From assembly GCA_913776885.1 (NCBI GenBank), contig CAJYQC010000603.1, positions 1-55,310 on the forward strand: a stretch of 55,310 nucleotides of DNA. Direction: 5' to 3'. Both the position numbers and the translations under genes were made by a program. The notes beneath the pieces are model-generated. The model saw only the letters and a program-made list of their open reading frames with translations. It made no database searches and was not told where the DNA came from. Below, one piece after another: positions 55,243 to 55,310 of this stretch. The stretch comes from an uncultured Variovorax sp. (lineage in GTDB: Bacteria; Pseudomonadota; Gammaproteobacteria; Burkholderiales; Burkholderiaceae_C). Position 1 is the stretch's first letter, and each line of letters begins with the position of its first letter.

Positions 55243-55310
55243 AGATCGGAAGAGCACACGTCTGAACTCCAGTCACTGGCACCTATCTCGTATGCCGTCT
55301 TCTGCTTGAA
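55243..55310 (+). other. Illumina adapter contamination (synthetic sequence)
   Basis: The stretch begins AGATCGGAAGAGC at 55243 and runs through the TruSeq read-2 adapter to 55276. An 8-base index (TGGCACCT, 55277-55284) and the P7 end (ATCTCGTATGCCGTCTTC and on, 55285-55308) follow, with two A bases last. It is not biological. Confidence 0.98.

Overview
The window looks like a chromosomal contig from a high-GC betaproteobacterium of the family Comamonadaceae, most likely Variovorax or a close relative. The grounds are the gene order around dnaA (gyrB-dnaN-dnaA against rpmH-rnpA-yidD-yidC), the lptD-surA-rsmA and kdsD-kdsC-lptC clusters, strong GC3 codon bias and protein sequences that read like that family. 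The genus is an inference from remembered sequences, not a database result. The left edge cuts gyrB. The right edge ends in synthetic Illumina adapter (55243-55310), so the right boundary is an assembly artefact.

1-9400 is the replication-initiation region. gyrB (partial), dnaN and dnaA are on the minus strand. A divergent region (4910-5236) carries two DnaA boxes and the rpmH promoter. The tightly overlapping plus-strand chain rpmH-rnpA-yidD-yidC follows, then a terminator and mnmE. 9400-16400 holds a cyclic-nucleotide-binding-domain protein, a membrane protein with cysteine tetrads at both ends, a Kef-type antiporter, the LPS genes kdsD-kdsC-lptC and a short-chain dehydrogenase. 16380-22160 holds a glycine-rich RRM protein, a GDT1/TMEM165-family transporter behind a yybP-ykoY manganese riboswitch, metX-metW behind a SAM-II riboswitch and terminator, a YigZ protein, a voltage-gated-type ion channel and a bactofilin.

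22160-33500 holds a DUF72 protein, an M20 dipeptidase coupled to an alpha/beta hydrolase-like protein that lacks the nucleophile serine, a DUF4132 protein coupled to an MFS transporter, a YidB-like protein, a secreted M20 hydrolase, rsmE and amgK. 33700-38700 is the outer-membrane biogenesis cluster lptD-surA-rsmA. 38750-39850 is a secreted barnase-type RNase with its barstar inhibitor and a possible small third gene. 40000-42400 is the hybrid malic enzyme maeB.

42550-48900 is the most system-like part. Five co-directional genes encode an SPFH-SHOCT protein, a DUF4178 zinc-ribbon membrane protein, a DUF350 membrane protein, a membrane-fused polyamine aminopropyltransferase and a Tat-exported lipoprotein flavin oxidoreductase. 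Together they suggest an envelope-linked polyamine pathway. A 2009-residue membrane-anchored alpha-2-macroglobulin with an intact thioester motif follows and closes the contig.

Across the second half, six roughly 90-100 bp structured repeats in two related subfamilies sit within about 1-16 bp of stop codons. They look like an intergenic repeat family. No tRNA, rRNA, CRISPR array, insertion sequence or prophage was seen.
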